A stretch of 64,000 nt of DNA, taken from positions 92,452,975-92,516,974 of the forward strand of contig JAKSZU010000002.1 in the NCBI GenBank assembly GCA_026018925.1, given 5' to 3'. Position 1 is the stretch's first letter; each line of letters starts with the position of its first letter. The translations under genes and the position numbers were made by a program. A model generated the notes under the pieces. That model was given only the letters and a program-made list of their open reading frames with translations. It had not been told where the DNA came from and ran no database searches. The stretch is from Tupaia tana. Taxonomy: Eukaryota > Chordata > Mammalia > Scandentia > Tupaiidae. This document shows, piece by piece, positions 45,881 to 56,524 of this stretch.

Positions 45881-46149
45881 AGAAATGTATACCCAAATAC
45901 TAAAACTCTGCAGTAGTTATTTACATAGCAGAGGATTTCAAAAGCAACAAAATTGAAACTCTATATGCAGAATGCTAGGTATTGGTTAGGTGGAAATAAA
46001 TTGGCAAAAGAAAATGCATTTCACTTTCAAAATGAAAATTGAATATAAATGGAAAAATATGTTATTTCAGCCTAGAAGATTCTTAATAAATTGGACAAGG
46101 TTCAGAAAATTAAAATAGGGCTTCCATTTTTAAAATTTTCATTTAATCC

Positions 46150-46570
46150 TGCCTGTGTTTAAAAACATTTGTGTCCTTTGGCGCACTTCTGGGTTATTCT
46201 CTAAAGGAAATACGCTGAACTGTAGACAAAGATTTATGTCCAAGGATTTTAGTTATGATATTGTTTATAATTTTAAAAAGCCAGGAACCATCCAAATATC
46301 TATTTAAAATAGGCAGATTGTATAGTATCATTATAATAAAGAATTGTATGTCCATTAGTATTAATCTTCAGGAAGATGGTTTAGTGTTGTGGGAAAAAAG
46401 CTTCTGATATTGTAAGTGGTAAAAAAGGACATATTTACATGGTCTGATGCTAATTAGGTAAAAACAGTATCCATACAGGAAAATATGTTAATAGTTAATT
46501 CTGAGAAATACATTGTAGTTGGTTTGTATTTCCCAAGTCTTTTAGAAAAAAGCACATACTACTTTGATAA
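46150..46570 (+). mobile_element. Old LINE-1 3'-end fragment (L1M-type)
   Basis: Characteristic order: cttctgggttattctctaaagg, ttgtttataattttaaaaag, aaccatccaaatatctatttaaaatagg, gaattgtatgtccattagta and aaaaaaggacatatttacatgg. Highly decayed. Confidence 0.6.
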
Positions 46571-47260
46571 TAACAAATATCAATAGATTATTTTTTTAAA
46601 TTGCGGGGGCCACTAAAATATTAAATAGTTACTTCTATTGTGTTTTCGAGCTGGAGAATAGAGCAGAGCTTATTTAACCTGGGAGCTGCTGCCTGCGCGT
46701 GGCAGCTGGTTCAGGGAGGTCCTCAAGAACTGTTTTTTGGATGGCCTCGATGGGCCATCAGGTTTCCTGGAGTTTTTTGCTTTAGTCGGTCTGTGATGTG
46801 ATTAGTTCTGTCATTCACTAGATATCACTTGCTGATCAGAAAGTCTGATTGACTGTCAGCTTTGTCTTTGATAAAGAAAATAGGAAGATAAGGTCATTAC
46901 TACCCAATACATATGCTTTATTTGGTTAGCCCAACATTTTAAGACCCGAGGTAGCAATGACAGACGCCTGATGGTATAAAGTAGGAACATTCTGGATCAT
47001 TTCTCAGTCTTTGGATGCTGATTCTTGTATAGATCATGAAATCATTTTGGTGGGTCTCTGCCCACATTATTTTGTAAATGACATTCTAGTGGAGGAGAAA
47101 ATATCAGAGTGCGGTGCAGGAGGTAAGCAGTCTGAAAATTTTTATTTCATGCATGTGTTTGTAGGCCCTGGATTGTGACCTAATTTTTTTTTGTTTTAAT
47201 TCTAAGGTTTGTGGTTAGAAAGAAAATAAAAAGTCCAAAGACTTCTATTTTGATCTAGAC
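46571..47260. other. Intron 3, no recognised element
   Basis: About 700 bp of unique-looking DNA. No exon or repeat seen. Confidence 0.5.
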
Positions 47261-47261
47261 C

Positions 47262-47455
47262 AGGAGTCTCAGTGTGCTTCTGGGATCAGTAGCATCAGCA
47301 TCACTTGGGAGCATGTAAGAAATGCAGATTCTCAGCCCCCACCCTAGACCTACTGAATCAGACACTCTGGGGGTGTGTCCGGCACCCTGGGGTTTCCTAA
47401 GACCCCCCTAGTGATTCTACATTATGCACAAATTTGAGAACCATTTGTCTAGCTT
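47262..47455 (+). mobile_element. MER5A-type hAT-Charlie remnant
   Basis: agaccaggagtctcagtgtgc, gatcagtagcatcagcatcacttgggagc, aatgcagattctcagcccccaccctagacctactgaatcagacactctggg and aatttgagaaccattt give the full MER5A order, including both TIR-like ends. Confidence 0.9.
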
Positions 47456-47615
47456 TGGCATGCCAGGTGTGGTCTGGGACTACCTTAGCAGTCACCTGTG
47501 AGCCAGTGGTGAATGCAGAATCTCAGACTGACCTAGCCCTACTCGACCAGAATCTACAAGATCCCCAGGTGGCTAGTATATGTGTAATAATGTTGAGAAG
47601 TGCTGATCCAAACCA
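47456..47615 (+). mobile_element. Second, more decayed MER5-type remnant in tandem
   Basis: aggtgtggtctgggacta, gtgaatgcagaatctcagactgacctagccctactcgaccagaatc, agatccccaggtggctagta and atgttgagaagtgctga repeat the MER5 order directly after the first copy, missing parts of the 5' end. Confidence 0.65.
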
Positions 47616-47898
47616 CACATACCTCCACGGGCCACGTAAATAACATCAGGAGGAAGATATCTAGTCTAGTTTTCTCCCTAAAGGGAGAGTAGAGCCATAA
47701 GAAGACTTTTTGGTGTGAGGTTTAAGTATTCTTCATTATTTGAAAATTTCCTGTGTTTATACCAGTTGAAGTTAACACATCCCACCAAATTCATCAACTC
47801 AGGTTAACTGCAGTCGACACCAATTATTTTATGCAGATTCTTAAGCACAGACTTGGATAGAGTGACTCATCATATTAACATCTTCTCATCTCTTTTAG

Positions 47899-47973
47899 GA
47901 ATTTATCAAAGAACTGCTCTCTCGGATAAAAGGCATGAGGAAACTGAGCCCTCCGCAGAAGAAGGGCGTATGA
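47899..47973 (+). CDS. PPP1R14C: PPP1R14C exon 4, terminal coding exon
   Basis: After tctcttttag the frame-0 exon encodes EFIKELLSRIKGMRKLSPPQ and KKGV, then TGA at 47971-47973. The last helix of the PHIN domain (EFIKELLSRI) and the basic tail GMRKLSPPQKK define PPP1R14C/KEPI; PPP1R14B has a related but distinct ending and PPP1R14A a much longer one. Together the three exons in the window give 63 residues, about the last 40 percent of a roughly 165-residue protein. The C-terminal glycine before valine may differ from the human residue, from memory only. The 40-kb intron before it agrees with the known long gene. Confidence 0.96.
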   Translation, partial: EFIKELLSRIKGMRKLSPPQKKGV

Positions 47974-48441
47974 TTCTGAAACAGGGTGGAATTCTCCCAG
48001 AGTTGAAGAAAGCATTCTGGGATTTGGACTAAATGAAGACTCTCAATAGAGAATAGTTGTCTTATGAACAACTTTTTGTTTGTTTGTTTGTTTGTTTTTT
48101 GGGGGTGTGTGTGGTGGGACTCCGTTAGACATTTATTCAAGAGTGTTCCTTTTTTTTTGTTTTTAAAGGTTTTTGTTAGTGTAATATTTTAATAGCGAAG
48201 ATATCATGACTCTGGCCACAGCCTAACGAAAGTTTAGCAAGGCTGGGCCAGGCCAGACCATGTTTGCTGCAAGGACTCTAAGGTTTAGGACCTTACAATA
48301 CAGGGAAGATGGTTTTCTTACAATAGTTTGGTAATACTTTCTTAAGTTGTACATTTGACTCAGATGTTGAATTTCTTGTACTTGTATATATCTACACAAC
48401 TACGTTAAAATGTAAATGTGAGTTTTATTTCACATTGATGG

Positions 48442-48447
48442 AATAAA
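48442..48447 (+). promoter_or_regulatory. Proximal polyadenylation signal
   Basis: Canonical aataaa followed at once by a GT-rich element (cttgtggttgtcc). It would give a 3' UTR of about 490 nt. Confidence 0.55.
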
Positions 48448-49469
48448 CTTGTGGTTGTCCTTTAACTGGAGGTCACAGCACACGTGTTTTCCAGAGGCTG
48501 CCACTAGGCATTCTCCATGTGAGTGCTGTAGACATTCAACATTCACTTTCTGCACCAAAGTGAAAGAATTCAGTGTATCCGTTATTTTAATGAGCTACAC
48601 TATGAAAATGTTGAGTTGGTCAAGGGCTTAATTTATGGACTTTATTTCATTGGTTGGGATGCTTTGCCAGGTCATGAACTTATTGTGTCATCTGTGGTCT
48701 TTTAAAGTTTTATGAACCCTTAATTTGAAGAACTCACTTGATTTCTAGAGAGATACCCATGCTACCTGAGTGGTGTTTAGCAATGGAAAAAGGAAGCACC
48801 GTGTAGCCATGAATCCTCTGCTTTCAGTGGAGTACTGTGTATTATTCTCTTTCCGTGACAGCAGGTCAAAGGGAAGTTAGTGGATTGAGTGTGTTCCTAC
48901 TTACAAGACTCGATTCTGGTCCCTTCTATGCCTGGATAGTGTCACACCAGAGGGTGTGAACTATGTGTTGAGCAGGTGAAGAGATGAGAAAGCCCTGCCT
49001 TCTCTTGAGATAGTTAGTTCAGGAGCATTCACTGGTTTGCAAATGTGGAGATTGCATGTCTGGCTTCTCTCAGTAGTTTGTGGTGAGGACTCTGGGGGCT
49101 CCTGGCCCCAGTTGTGCAGCCGGATCCCTGTGCTCAGAGCAGGGCTGATCACTAGACCTGAGCTCTCTGCTCCATACCAGCTCTTTGGAAAAGGATCAAA
49201 ATTCAGATGGGATGTGGGCAGGTCCAAGGTAGGAGTAGAAACTCTTCCTTCCCTCTGGGAGACCCCACAGAAACTGCATCTACTGGATGTCGTCTCCAGG
49301 TGGCCCTGCCCCAGGACAGGGGTCAGGTATTTTATATCAAGGGTGCTCTGAACATATTTTATTTTTTAAAAGAACTCTGTTTGTGAATTTTACGTATTCT
49401 GGCAAGCTTTTGAAAATGTATTTAATTTTGTAATGTTTACCAATGATTTATTTACATGCTATTTACTCG

Positions 49470-49475
49470 AATAAA
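49470..49475 (+). promoter_or_regulatory. Distal polyadenylation signal
   Basis: aataaa in ctcgaataaacagagctgc, with a GT-containing cacgtgtgcc 30 bp on. It would give a 3' UTR of about 1.5 kb. Another aataaa at 49859-49864 is a weaker candidate. Confidence 0.55.
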
Positions 49476-49499
49476 CAGAGCTGCTTACAAGTCTTTTCA

Positions 49500-51374
49500 T
49501 CACGTGTGCCTTGCGAAACACATTCACACGGCAATTGCACTTTGTCAGGTTCTCTGTAGAAGAGGTTCTCTGGCTGGCTTTTCGTTTTCAAGGTATGTCC
49601 AGGTACTTAACCCTGGGCTTCACCTGAGCCTTCTGTAGATCAGACGGTGGAAGCAAAGGAACCGAGACACCCTGTGGGGCTGAGCTAGAAATGGAAGCTG
49701 AGCTGTGTGCTCAGCACTGCCGGGCTTCTGCTCCCACACCCTCCTAGGCCGTGCCCCTTCCACTTCATTAAAACTCCCTTTTCCCCAACTGATAGAAATC
49801 CTTAAGAGGATTTCATATTCACAAAATATTTCAGTGATTGTTAAAATGCCATACACCAAATAAATCAGAAAAATACAGTATTTGCAGAATCCCAATTAGG
49901 CTTGACCAGCTCAAGTTAGGGTCTTCCAATGAAGCAAGAATGATATTTCCTTCCAAGGCCTCTGATTCCCCCATACACACACTCTCCACCTTCCGTCCCT
50001 CCCTGGTTCAGGGCCTGGCGTCACCTAGTCCCCTAGTTCTCTAGCCAGAAACTTAGTCACTTCCTTGACCTTGGGCTTCCCCGATAGACCCCATCACGAA
50101 GCTTGTCGCTGCTGCGAAACCCATCTTATGTCCCACCCCATTTTCTGAGTCAAAGATTTGGGGGATTCCCTCCATTTCTTGAGAACCTTCCCTGGAATCT
50201 AGCCACTTTGAGAGTGCTGTCCCACTCCCTGTCACTGCCTGTCACTTTACTCATTTTACTCCCGTCTTTGGATGCTTGACTCAGGACCTTTCAGTTGTGT
50301 CGCATGGTCTTAGAGGGCCTGGTGGGAAGTACTATTAGTGGTGAGAACCTTTGTCTGTGGTCTGTCTAAACAAATAGAACTCATATTTGTAGTTGGGACT
50401 TTCTGAAAGTCATTTTCAAATTGGACACAGACAGGGATACCAGTCACTCTTTAGTTTATTTTAAGCCAGTTATTACTAAGAATTAGCCTAATTTCCTTTG
50501 GGGCTTAGGATATAACTTAGTGTGTGTTTGTAATAAGCCTGTAAAATACTGAACTGCTTTTCAGTCTCCTCTGAGTGAGAAAGAGCGGCCCAGGCTCTGT
50601 GCAGTTCCCTCTCGCGCCGACTCAGAAACTAATGCTGGAATGCGTCACTGTAAAGTCTCTCAACGCCACCATGGACACCAAGTCAGAGTCGTCCTCTCTA
50701 GTTGACTGCTATATCTTGCCTGGGAATGAGTTGTCTTTTTAAGATGGGATTTTTGTCCATTCTCTTGGCTCTATGGACATTCCTTCCACAACACACTGAT
50801 AGTTCAATAGGGTACTAATATTTAAATAGCCACATAATAGAGCCTAGAAACCTGCTTTTCTCATGCTCCCATTGGGTTGGTTACTCAATGAGGCAGATTT
50901 CTTTCTGGTATATTTTCCTTCACATTCAGTCTCCTGGGAGGGGTGTTTAAAAAAACTGGCTGGGTAGCCTTCTTTGGGCTCACCCTGTTCTGGTAGATTC
51001 TAGAGGTAAATATCCCTAGCAAGCACAGGAGGAAAAGAAAAATGCACTTTGCCATAGCATTTATATAAGCTTTATCAAACTTGTATGCATATTTTTAAGT
51101 CAGTATTATAGTTGTTGGGAGTCAATTCTACAACACAAAGCAAAAAATAGAAATTGAGCTCATTGACTATCTGGTGCTACCAGATTGGTTCTTGTCAAGG
51201 CCTAGATGATCCCTGCAGTGTCACCCAGCATGCTCACCCTCTGGGAGGCAGGTGGCAAGTTGCTTGAGGGTCAGTGATTGACTATCTGGTGTTTGGATGG
51301 TTAGTAGCAGGAAATTACTCCTTTGGTGCTGCCTGGATTTGTAAAAGAGGTCATTAAAGACTCAAGCTTTCTTG
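49500..51374. other. Intergenic, no recognised element
   Basis: 1.9 kb downstream of PPP1R14C without a repeat or gene that I can name. Confidence 0.5.
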
Positions 51375-51535
51375 GGGCTGGCAGATGGCATGTGGTTAAG
51401 GAGGCTGGACTCCCACATGGCCATGGTTCGAGTCTCAGACTTGCATCTTGCTATCTCACTTTCCTTCTCTTTCTCTCTCTCTGGTGAATTTCAAAATAAA
51501 TAAATAAATAAATAAATAAATTAATAAAACAAAAT
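51375..51535 (+). mobile_element. Short-form family-A SINE
   Basis: ggggctggcagatggcatgtggttaagg, box B ggttcgagtctc, then directly tatctcactttccttctc and an (aaat)n tail (51491-51525). Flanks gactcaagctttc and gactcaagtttcc are its duplication. The middle third is absent. Confidence 0.88.
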
Positions 51536-51559
51536 GACTCAAGTTTCCTTTCAGATAAT

Positions 51560-51603
51560 ATGTCAAATAAGGTACAAATAAGGTACAAATAAGATAATAT
51601 GTC
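51560..51603. repeat. Small tandem repeat
   Basis: Two exact copies of aaggtacaaat (51569-51590) inside a stretch bounded by agataatatgtc on both sides (from 51554 and again ending 51603). Confidence 0.6.
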
Positions 51604-51790
51604 TTTCTTTCTTTCTTCTTTTTCTATAGGGCATATAGAGAGAGAAAAGAGAGAGGGAAGTGAAAAATCACTCCCCATGGGGAATGGCCTACTGCAATCA
51701 TTTCTCCTCCATTCTTCTCTCAGGATTTTGGGCACACATGCACACACATGATTTCAGGCCACCAGGTCTGGAACTCAAGCCACATAGAGC
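51604..51790 (-). mobile_element. Family-A SINE lacking its tRNA head
   Basis: tttctatagggcatatagag, gaaaaatcactccccatggg, tcaggattttgggcacacatgc and ccaccaggtctggaactcaagcc, after which the head complement is missing: a 5'-truncated minus-strand copy. Confidence 0.8.
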
Positions 51791-51794
51791 CCTT

Positions 51795-52920
51795 TTCTAC
51801 TGTAATCCCAGAGGGGGTCCAGTCTGTACAATCTGTAGGACAGGCCTATGTCATCTTCGTAGAGTACCCCAACACCTTGGAGAACCACCTTTTTCTGTAA
51901 TGAGTGATGGGTGAGGAGTTGAGTAAAACCTCTAAAACTGATTGAAAAAAATTTTTTCTGAACCTGACTTTCTGTTTCAAACATGTGTGCTCCTTTTAGA
52001 ATTGGAAACTCCTTGCCTAAAAGGCAACTTGGAACTCTTAAGAACTCTTTTTATTTTTTTCCTCAATGTTTGTCATTTTTATTTGTAATAAAAGTCTAAG
52101 TTTCAAACTGCAACATTTTTATACTCAAGACATAGTCATGCACAATCCACATTTCAATTTTCTGTTGCTTTGACTACAATTTAAAATAACAATATTGGAA
52201 ACAAAAATCCTTTAAAAGTTTGAATGCTGAGGTCAGAAGGGTGGAACCATACCATCAGCAGGTCTTCAAAACAAATAACTTACTTAAAAAAAAAGTCAAA
52301 CAAACAAAAAGACCATAAATACATTTGATCTAAAGTTCCAGAAGAATTTGACTGCACATGGGTTTTTAGATAACACATTTTGACCAAAGTAATATACAAC
52401 CAATGAGATACAATTCTGATAAATAATGAGAATGTACATCCTCCTCACCATGTTTTGTCTGGATATTAGAAGTATAATCGCAGTAGGTATCAGTATCCCT
52501 GTGATCTGGTGATGTGCTGATATTTAAAACATAACCCCTTGATAGTTATAGTAGTCTGTGAAAGATCTTATCATCACTAATGAGTATAGTATATTCTGGT
52601 CCATAAAGCACACCACACATGTTGAACTTGAATTTCACACTTAGGACTGGTTGGCACTCTGCTGTAGGCATGGCATTGGGACCATGTGCTAACTTCCATT
52701 TTACCCTCCTTCCAGCAACATACAAGTGGCCGATCACTGTGAAAGTTGTCAGCAGAAATGCTATCTTTGGTTCCAAACAAATGAATTTGTCAACACTCCT
52801 TAATGCTAATAGCACGTAACTATATTTCCATTTCTCTCCCTGCAACTTGCATGGGCTTAGGTCCACCCTGAATGCTCCTGATCTCATCTGATCTCAGAAC
52901 TCTTAACTTTTAAGGTACCC
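51795..52920. other. Intergenic, no recognised element
   Basis: AT-rich, no named repeat. The 113-codon minus-strand open frame at 52546-52887 shows no domain I recognise. Confidence 0.45.
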
Positions 52921-52927
52921 ATAACTC

Positions 52928-53118
52928 AAGTCCCAGACCCGGCAGCTTGAAAAACACACCAGGCATGTATGCACATGTTCCCAAAATTTCAAGAGGAAAA
53001 TGGCGGAGGAGGGATTATGCATAGCCATCCCCCCAGGAGTGATTTTTCATTTTCTCTTGCTCATCTCTCTCTTGAAGTGTGCTTGCCCTCTGGCAAACAT
53101 CTAAAACAAACCCAAAAA
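52928..53118 (+). mobile_element. Family-A SINE, 5'-truncated
   Basis: Begins within box B (ctcaagtcccagacccggc), continues aagaggaaaatggcggaggagg, atccccccaggagtgatttttc, and ends aaacatctaaaacaaacccaa. Its tRNA head is missing. Confidence 0.82.
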
Positions 53119-53119
53119 A

Positions 53120-54865
53120 CTCTTAAGCTAGGTGTTCTTAAAGCTACACTTCATGTAGGCCTAGTGGGGTGCTCACAAACTCTGAAATTGCATGGGAGAT
53201 GTACTCTAGTCAAATGGAACTGAAAGAAGAAAGAGGAAAGATTGAGACAGAGCCACACAGAGCAACAGAGTGTGTGTGTATGCATGTGCACAGGCATGCA
53301 TGCATGCCAAAGCCTGAGTGCTAGAAAGAAGAGAGAGGGAGTGTGGAGAGGCATGACTGTCTGGAAGAGAAGAGGGTCCAGGCTGTCGTGGGGCTCTAAG
53401 CATGTCCATAACTAGAATAGGTGAAAAACCAAGGCTGGAACCTTGGATCTCAGGCTCATGGAAGGCCGCAGCCATGCAGGAAGCCAGGGTCTGGGGGCCT
53501 CAGGAATAGCTGGTGTCTAGCTCTGCCTCCATCCTCAGCCTCAGACCTCGCTGTGGTTGGATTTCCTGATCTCCTTCCTTCCCACCTCATCCCCAGATGC
53601 TCCACTCTGCTGAAGTCCTTCCATAGATGAGAGCTTCTCCCCAGGATGCAACCCCAGCAGTAAGTAAGGGCCTTCCTGGCAGGGGATCCTGGACTAGAGC
53701 TCCACCCCACACCCTCACATGCGCACACTGGCTTGTTCACAGGGCTCTAGGTCTCTCCCTCTTCTGGTTTCTGTGATGGGTTCTGCCTGCGAGTCCTCAT
53801 GGTCACAAACCCTCAGGTAGGTTTCCCCTCAACACCCTCATCTTCACATCTCCTTCACGTGACAATGTCCTGTGGACACACTCCTGCGTCTTAAATTAGA
53901 TATCAAACGACGTGAGGATGTGAATATTGGGGTACAATACAGAGCAGTGGATGGAAAAAAAAGGCCATACTTTGTCACCTTCTCCCAGGGAAAAGACAAG
54001 GACAGAAAGGGTATGAATGATGCCTCGATCCTTAACAAAATGTGTGTGCGTGCGTGCATGCATTCTTGTTTCCTAGGTGTGCAAAGAAACAAAGCTATTG
54101 CATTGTGTTGGGCTGGGAATTTAAATTTCATAACCTATTTTATAACTGCTAGGAGGAAGTAAACGCTTAATTACTCTTTCCGCTCATGTTTTACAATGAG
54201 TCTCATTTAATCCAAGGTACTGCTTTTTAATCTATGATTTTTATGTGGAGGAAACACTAAAGGTCCTTCTTCGTGCCATGGGACAGAGAAAATAGGTCCC
54301 ACGTTTAGCGTCTCAACCAGACACTGCGCTTGCTTAGTGCTCGCTCACGCTCCACCACCTGAGATTAAGAAAGACTCAACCACGCCAGGAAGCGGACGGA
54401 GGCTTGTTTCCAATTGCTCCAGAGCCTGAAGGCAGAAGCCCTTCAAGAGCTGAAATCCCCACTTTTTTGCCAACAAATAATTAAACTCAGTGTTCACTCA
54501 TGATTGTCAAGGGAAAACCAAGCAGAAAAGGGGCTTTCAAATCACTCTGCTCCCTGGGCCTACCGCCTCCCTCTGCTACTAACTAAATTACAAAAGGGGT
54601 AATTATTTTTGTGTTGTCAGAGTTTTAGGAAAAAGCCCTTGAGGTTATTCACTGGTAACTGGGGAAGTAAATATTAATGTCTGCTGTGGATTAAGAAAGA
54701 ATGTTTTATTCAGAAGCTCACACAGTTACACTGCATTGCCTGGGTTCGAAGTCACATTGGTTTTCCATCCAGTCCTTCACAAAAGCTTTTAAATGCCTGT
54801 AGCTGTCAGAGAGGGTAGTCTCCTCAAGGAGGTGGATGAAGTTTGCTCACTTACATTTCTGGTTT
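53120..54865. other. Intergenic, no recognised element
   Basis: 1.7 kb without a named repeat. Open frames are short and mutually overlapping on both strands. Confidence 0.5.
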
Positions 54866-54880
54866 TGAAAATAATGCGGC

Positions 54881-55140
54881 AGTTAGGCTACTGATGACAT
54901 GGTGGTTGAGGCGGCTGGAGCCCACATGCCAATTGTACAGTTTGAGTCCTGGACTCGTGGCTTGAAAAACAAGCTGGGTGCTTGTGCATGTGTGTCCAAA
55001 ATCTCCAAAGGAGACTGGAGTAGAAGGGCTTGCAATGTGGCCACTCCCCTACTTCCACCCCAAAAGTGTTTTCTCACTTTCCCTCTTCATGTCTCTCTCT
55101 GGAGAGCACGCACACAAAATTATTAAAAATTAAAAACGAG
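54881..55140 (+). mobile_element. Old family-A SINE
   Basis: ggctactgatgacatggtggttgaggcgg, box-B-like agtttgagtcctgg, gtgtgtccaaaatctccaaagg, ctctctctggagagcacgc and an A-rich tail. Flanks aaaataatgcggc and aaaataatgctgc are its duplication. Confidence 0.85.
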
Positions 55141-55536
55141 AATAAAATAATGCTGCAACAACCCCTATCCTCCCTTCACAACCACCCCGATTTTAAACTG
55201 TGGCCCCATGGCCAAGCCATAGTACCGCTGCCTTTGAAAGGGAACAATCTCATAGGAAGCCAGCTCGGGTTTTAGGGCCAGTGGAGTTAGGCGCCCGTTA
55301 GGATGAGTTTCAGCGGCCACAGGGAGAGCCCTTGCCCCCTGCCCCCTGCCCCCCTTCCCGGCATATCACTGTCCCTGACCACAGTGGTGACTGAGATTCC
55401 ATGATCATTTTTTCTCCTTTAAGAGCACTTGGTAGGGGTCTTAAACATCAATCATTTTGCCTTTATCAAATTGCTCACTGAGGAGGAGGGTCTGGCTGTG
55501 TGAGGGCAGTGAGGGTTGGTTAAAGGCAGGTAAGGG

Positions 55537-55690
55537 GGGGGCAGCAAGTGGCATGGTGGTTAAAGTGTTGTACTCTCACATGGTGGACTGTGGTTCAAGT
55601 CCCGAACCTGGTGGCTTGCTTTCTCACTTTCTTGCTCTCTTTGTCTCTCTGGTCAAATTAAAAAGTAATATCAATAAATAAAATTAAATA
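55537..55690 (+). mobile_element. Short-form family-A SINE
   Basis: gggggcagcaagtggcatggtggttaaagtg, box B ggttcaagtcccg, ctggtggcttgctttctcac and an A-rich tail. Flanks aaaggcaggtaagg and aaaggcaggtgagg form the duplication. The same middle segment is missing as at 51375. Confidence 0.88.
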
Positions 55691-55734
55691 AATCATTTTA
55701 AAGAAAAAGGCAGGTGAGGGGAACCATTATAACT

Positions 55735-55910
55735 GTCATGACTGTCACTGGCTGCTTATGAAACCCTTTATAAAACCCTTCAAAGTGCTCTTTTGCAGCG
55801 ACCCTATGAGGCGAGCGCGTTGTGCTCATGTTCATAATTCGGAGCCACACCTGAAAAGGTCATGCTCTGCACAGTGACAGAGCAGGGCTAGGTATGCGAG
55901 CTGGAAATTT
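55735..55910 (+). repeat. MIR-like fragment
   Basis: aaacccttcaaagtgctctt, gaccctatgaggcgagcgc and cacagtgacagagcagggc loosely follow MIR order. Weak call. Confidence 0.4.
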
Positions 55911-55939
55911 CCATTGCAGTATAATGAGCATGGGCCAAG

Positions 55940-56138
55940 CTGGGGCTGAGCAGTAAAACAGGTAGACCACATGGGAAAGATCCTGGGTTTGGGTCCTGTG
56001 GTCTCCCTGAGCAGTAGGGCGTGTGCCCATGATCTAGACCAGCTGTGGCTGCAGGAGGATGCCCACATGGGCTCTCCATTGGGGATATGTGTCTTTTTTT
56101 CTCTCTCATGGGAGAAATAAATATATTTTTTTAAAAAA
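55940..56138 (+). mobile_element. Family-B SINE, sense copy
   Basis: ggggctgagcagtaaaacaggtagaccacatgg, ggtttgggtcctg (box-B-like), gtgtgcccatgatctagaccagctgtggctgc, and tctctcatgggagaaataaatat tail. The caa/ctc order follows the copy at 18383. Confidence 0.75.
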
Positions 56139-56289
56139 TTGTTTTTTATTCAGCAATTTGATCCTGCAAATCTGTTTCTAATGTACTAATGCTTGTGCAC
56201 GTCTATGTGTAAAAAACTCTTTATGACAATGTTGTTTATGTTTGAGAAAATAAGAAACAACTTCTGCCATAAATAGAAGAGTTTTTTCT

Positions 56290-56522
56290 TTTTTTCCGTA
56301 AGGTGTTTGTGCTCACCAGAGAAAGACAGAGATGGAAAAGGAAAATTACTCCCCCAGGAGAGATGACCATGCCATAATCCCTTCTCCTTCATTCTGCTCT
56401 TGGGATTAGGGGCACACGTGCATACACACTGGTGTGATTTTTCAGCTACCAGGTCCGGACTCGAACTCCATAGTCAGCCATGTGTGATCTAGCACCTTAA
56501 CCACCACACCACCTGCTGGCCC
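56290..56522 (-). mobile_element. Old family-A SINE
   Basis: ccgtaaggtgtttgtgctcaccag, GA block, tctgctcttgggattaggggcac, ccaggtccggactcgaactcc and ccttaaccaccacaccacctgctggccc. Confidence 0.88.
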
Positions 56523-56524
56523 AA

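Larger units (their letters stand above)
47974..49495 (+). other. PPP1R14C: PPP1R14C 3' UTR (probable extent)
   Basis: Begins after the TGA and contains a (gttt)n run at 48077-48098 and a T-run at 48150. It lacks any young SINE, unlike the flanking intron and intergenic DNA, which fits selection against insertions. Its end is set by the polyadenylation signal at 49470; a shorter form ending after 48442 is equally possible. Confidence 0.65.
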
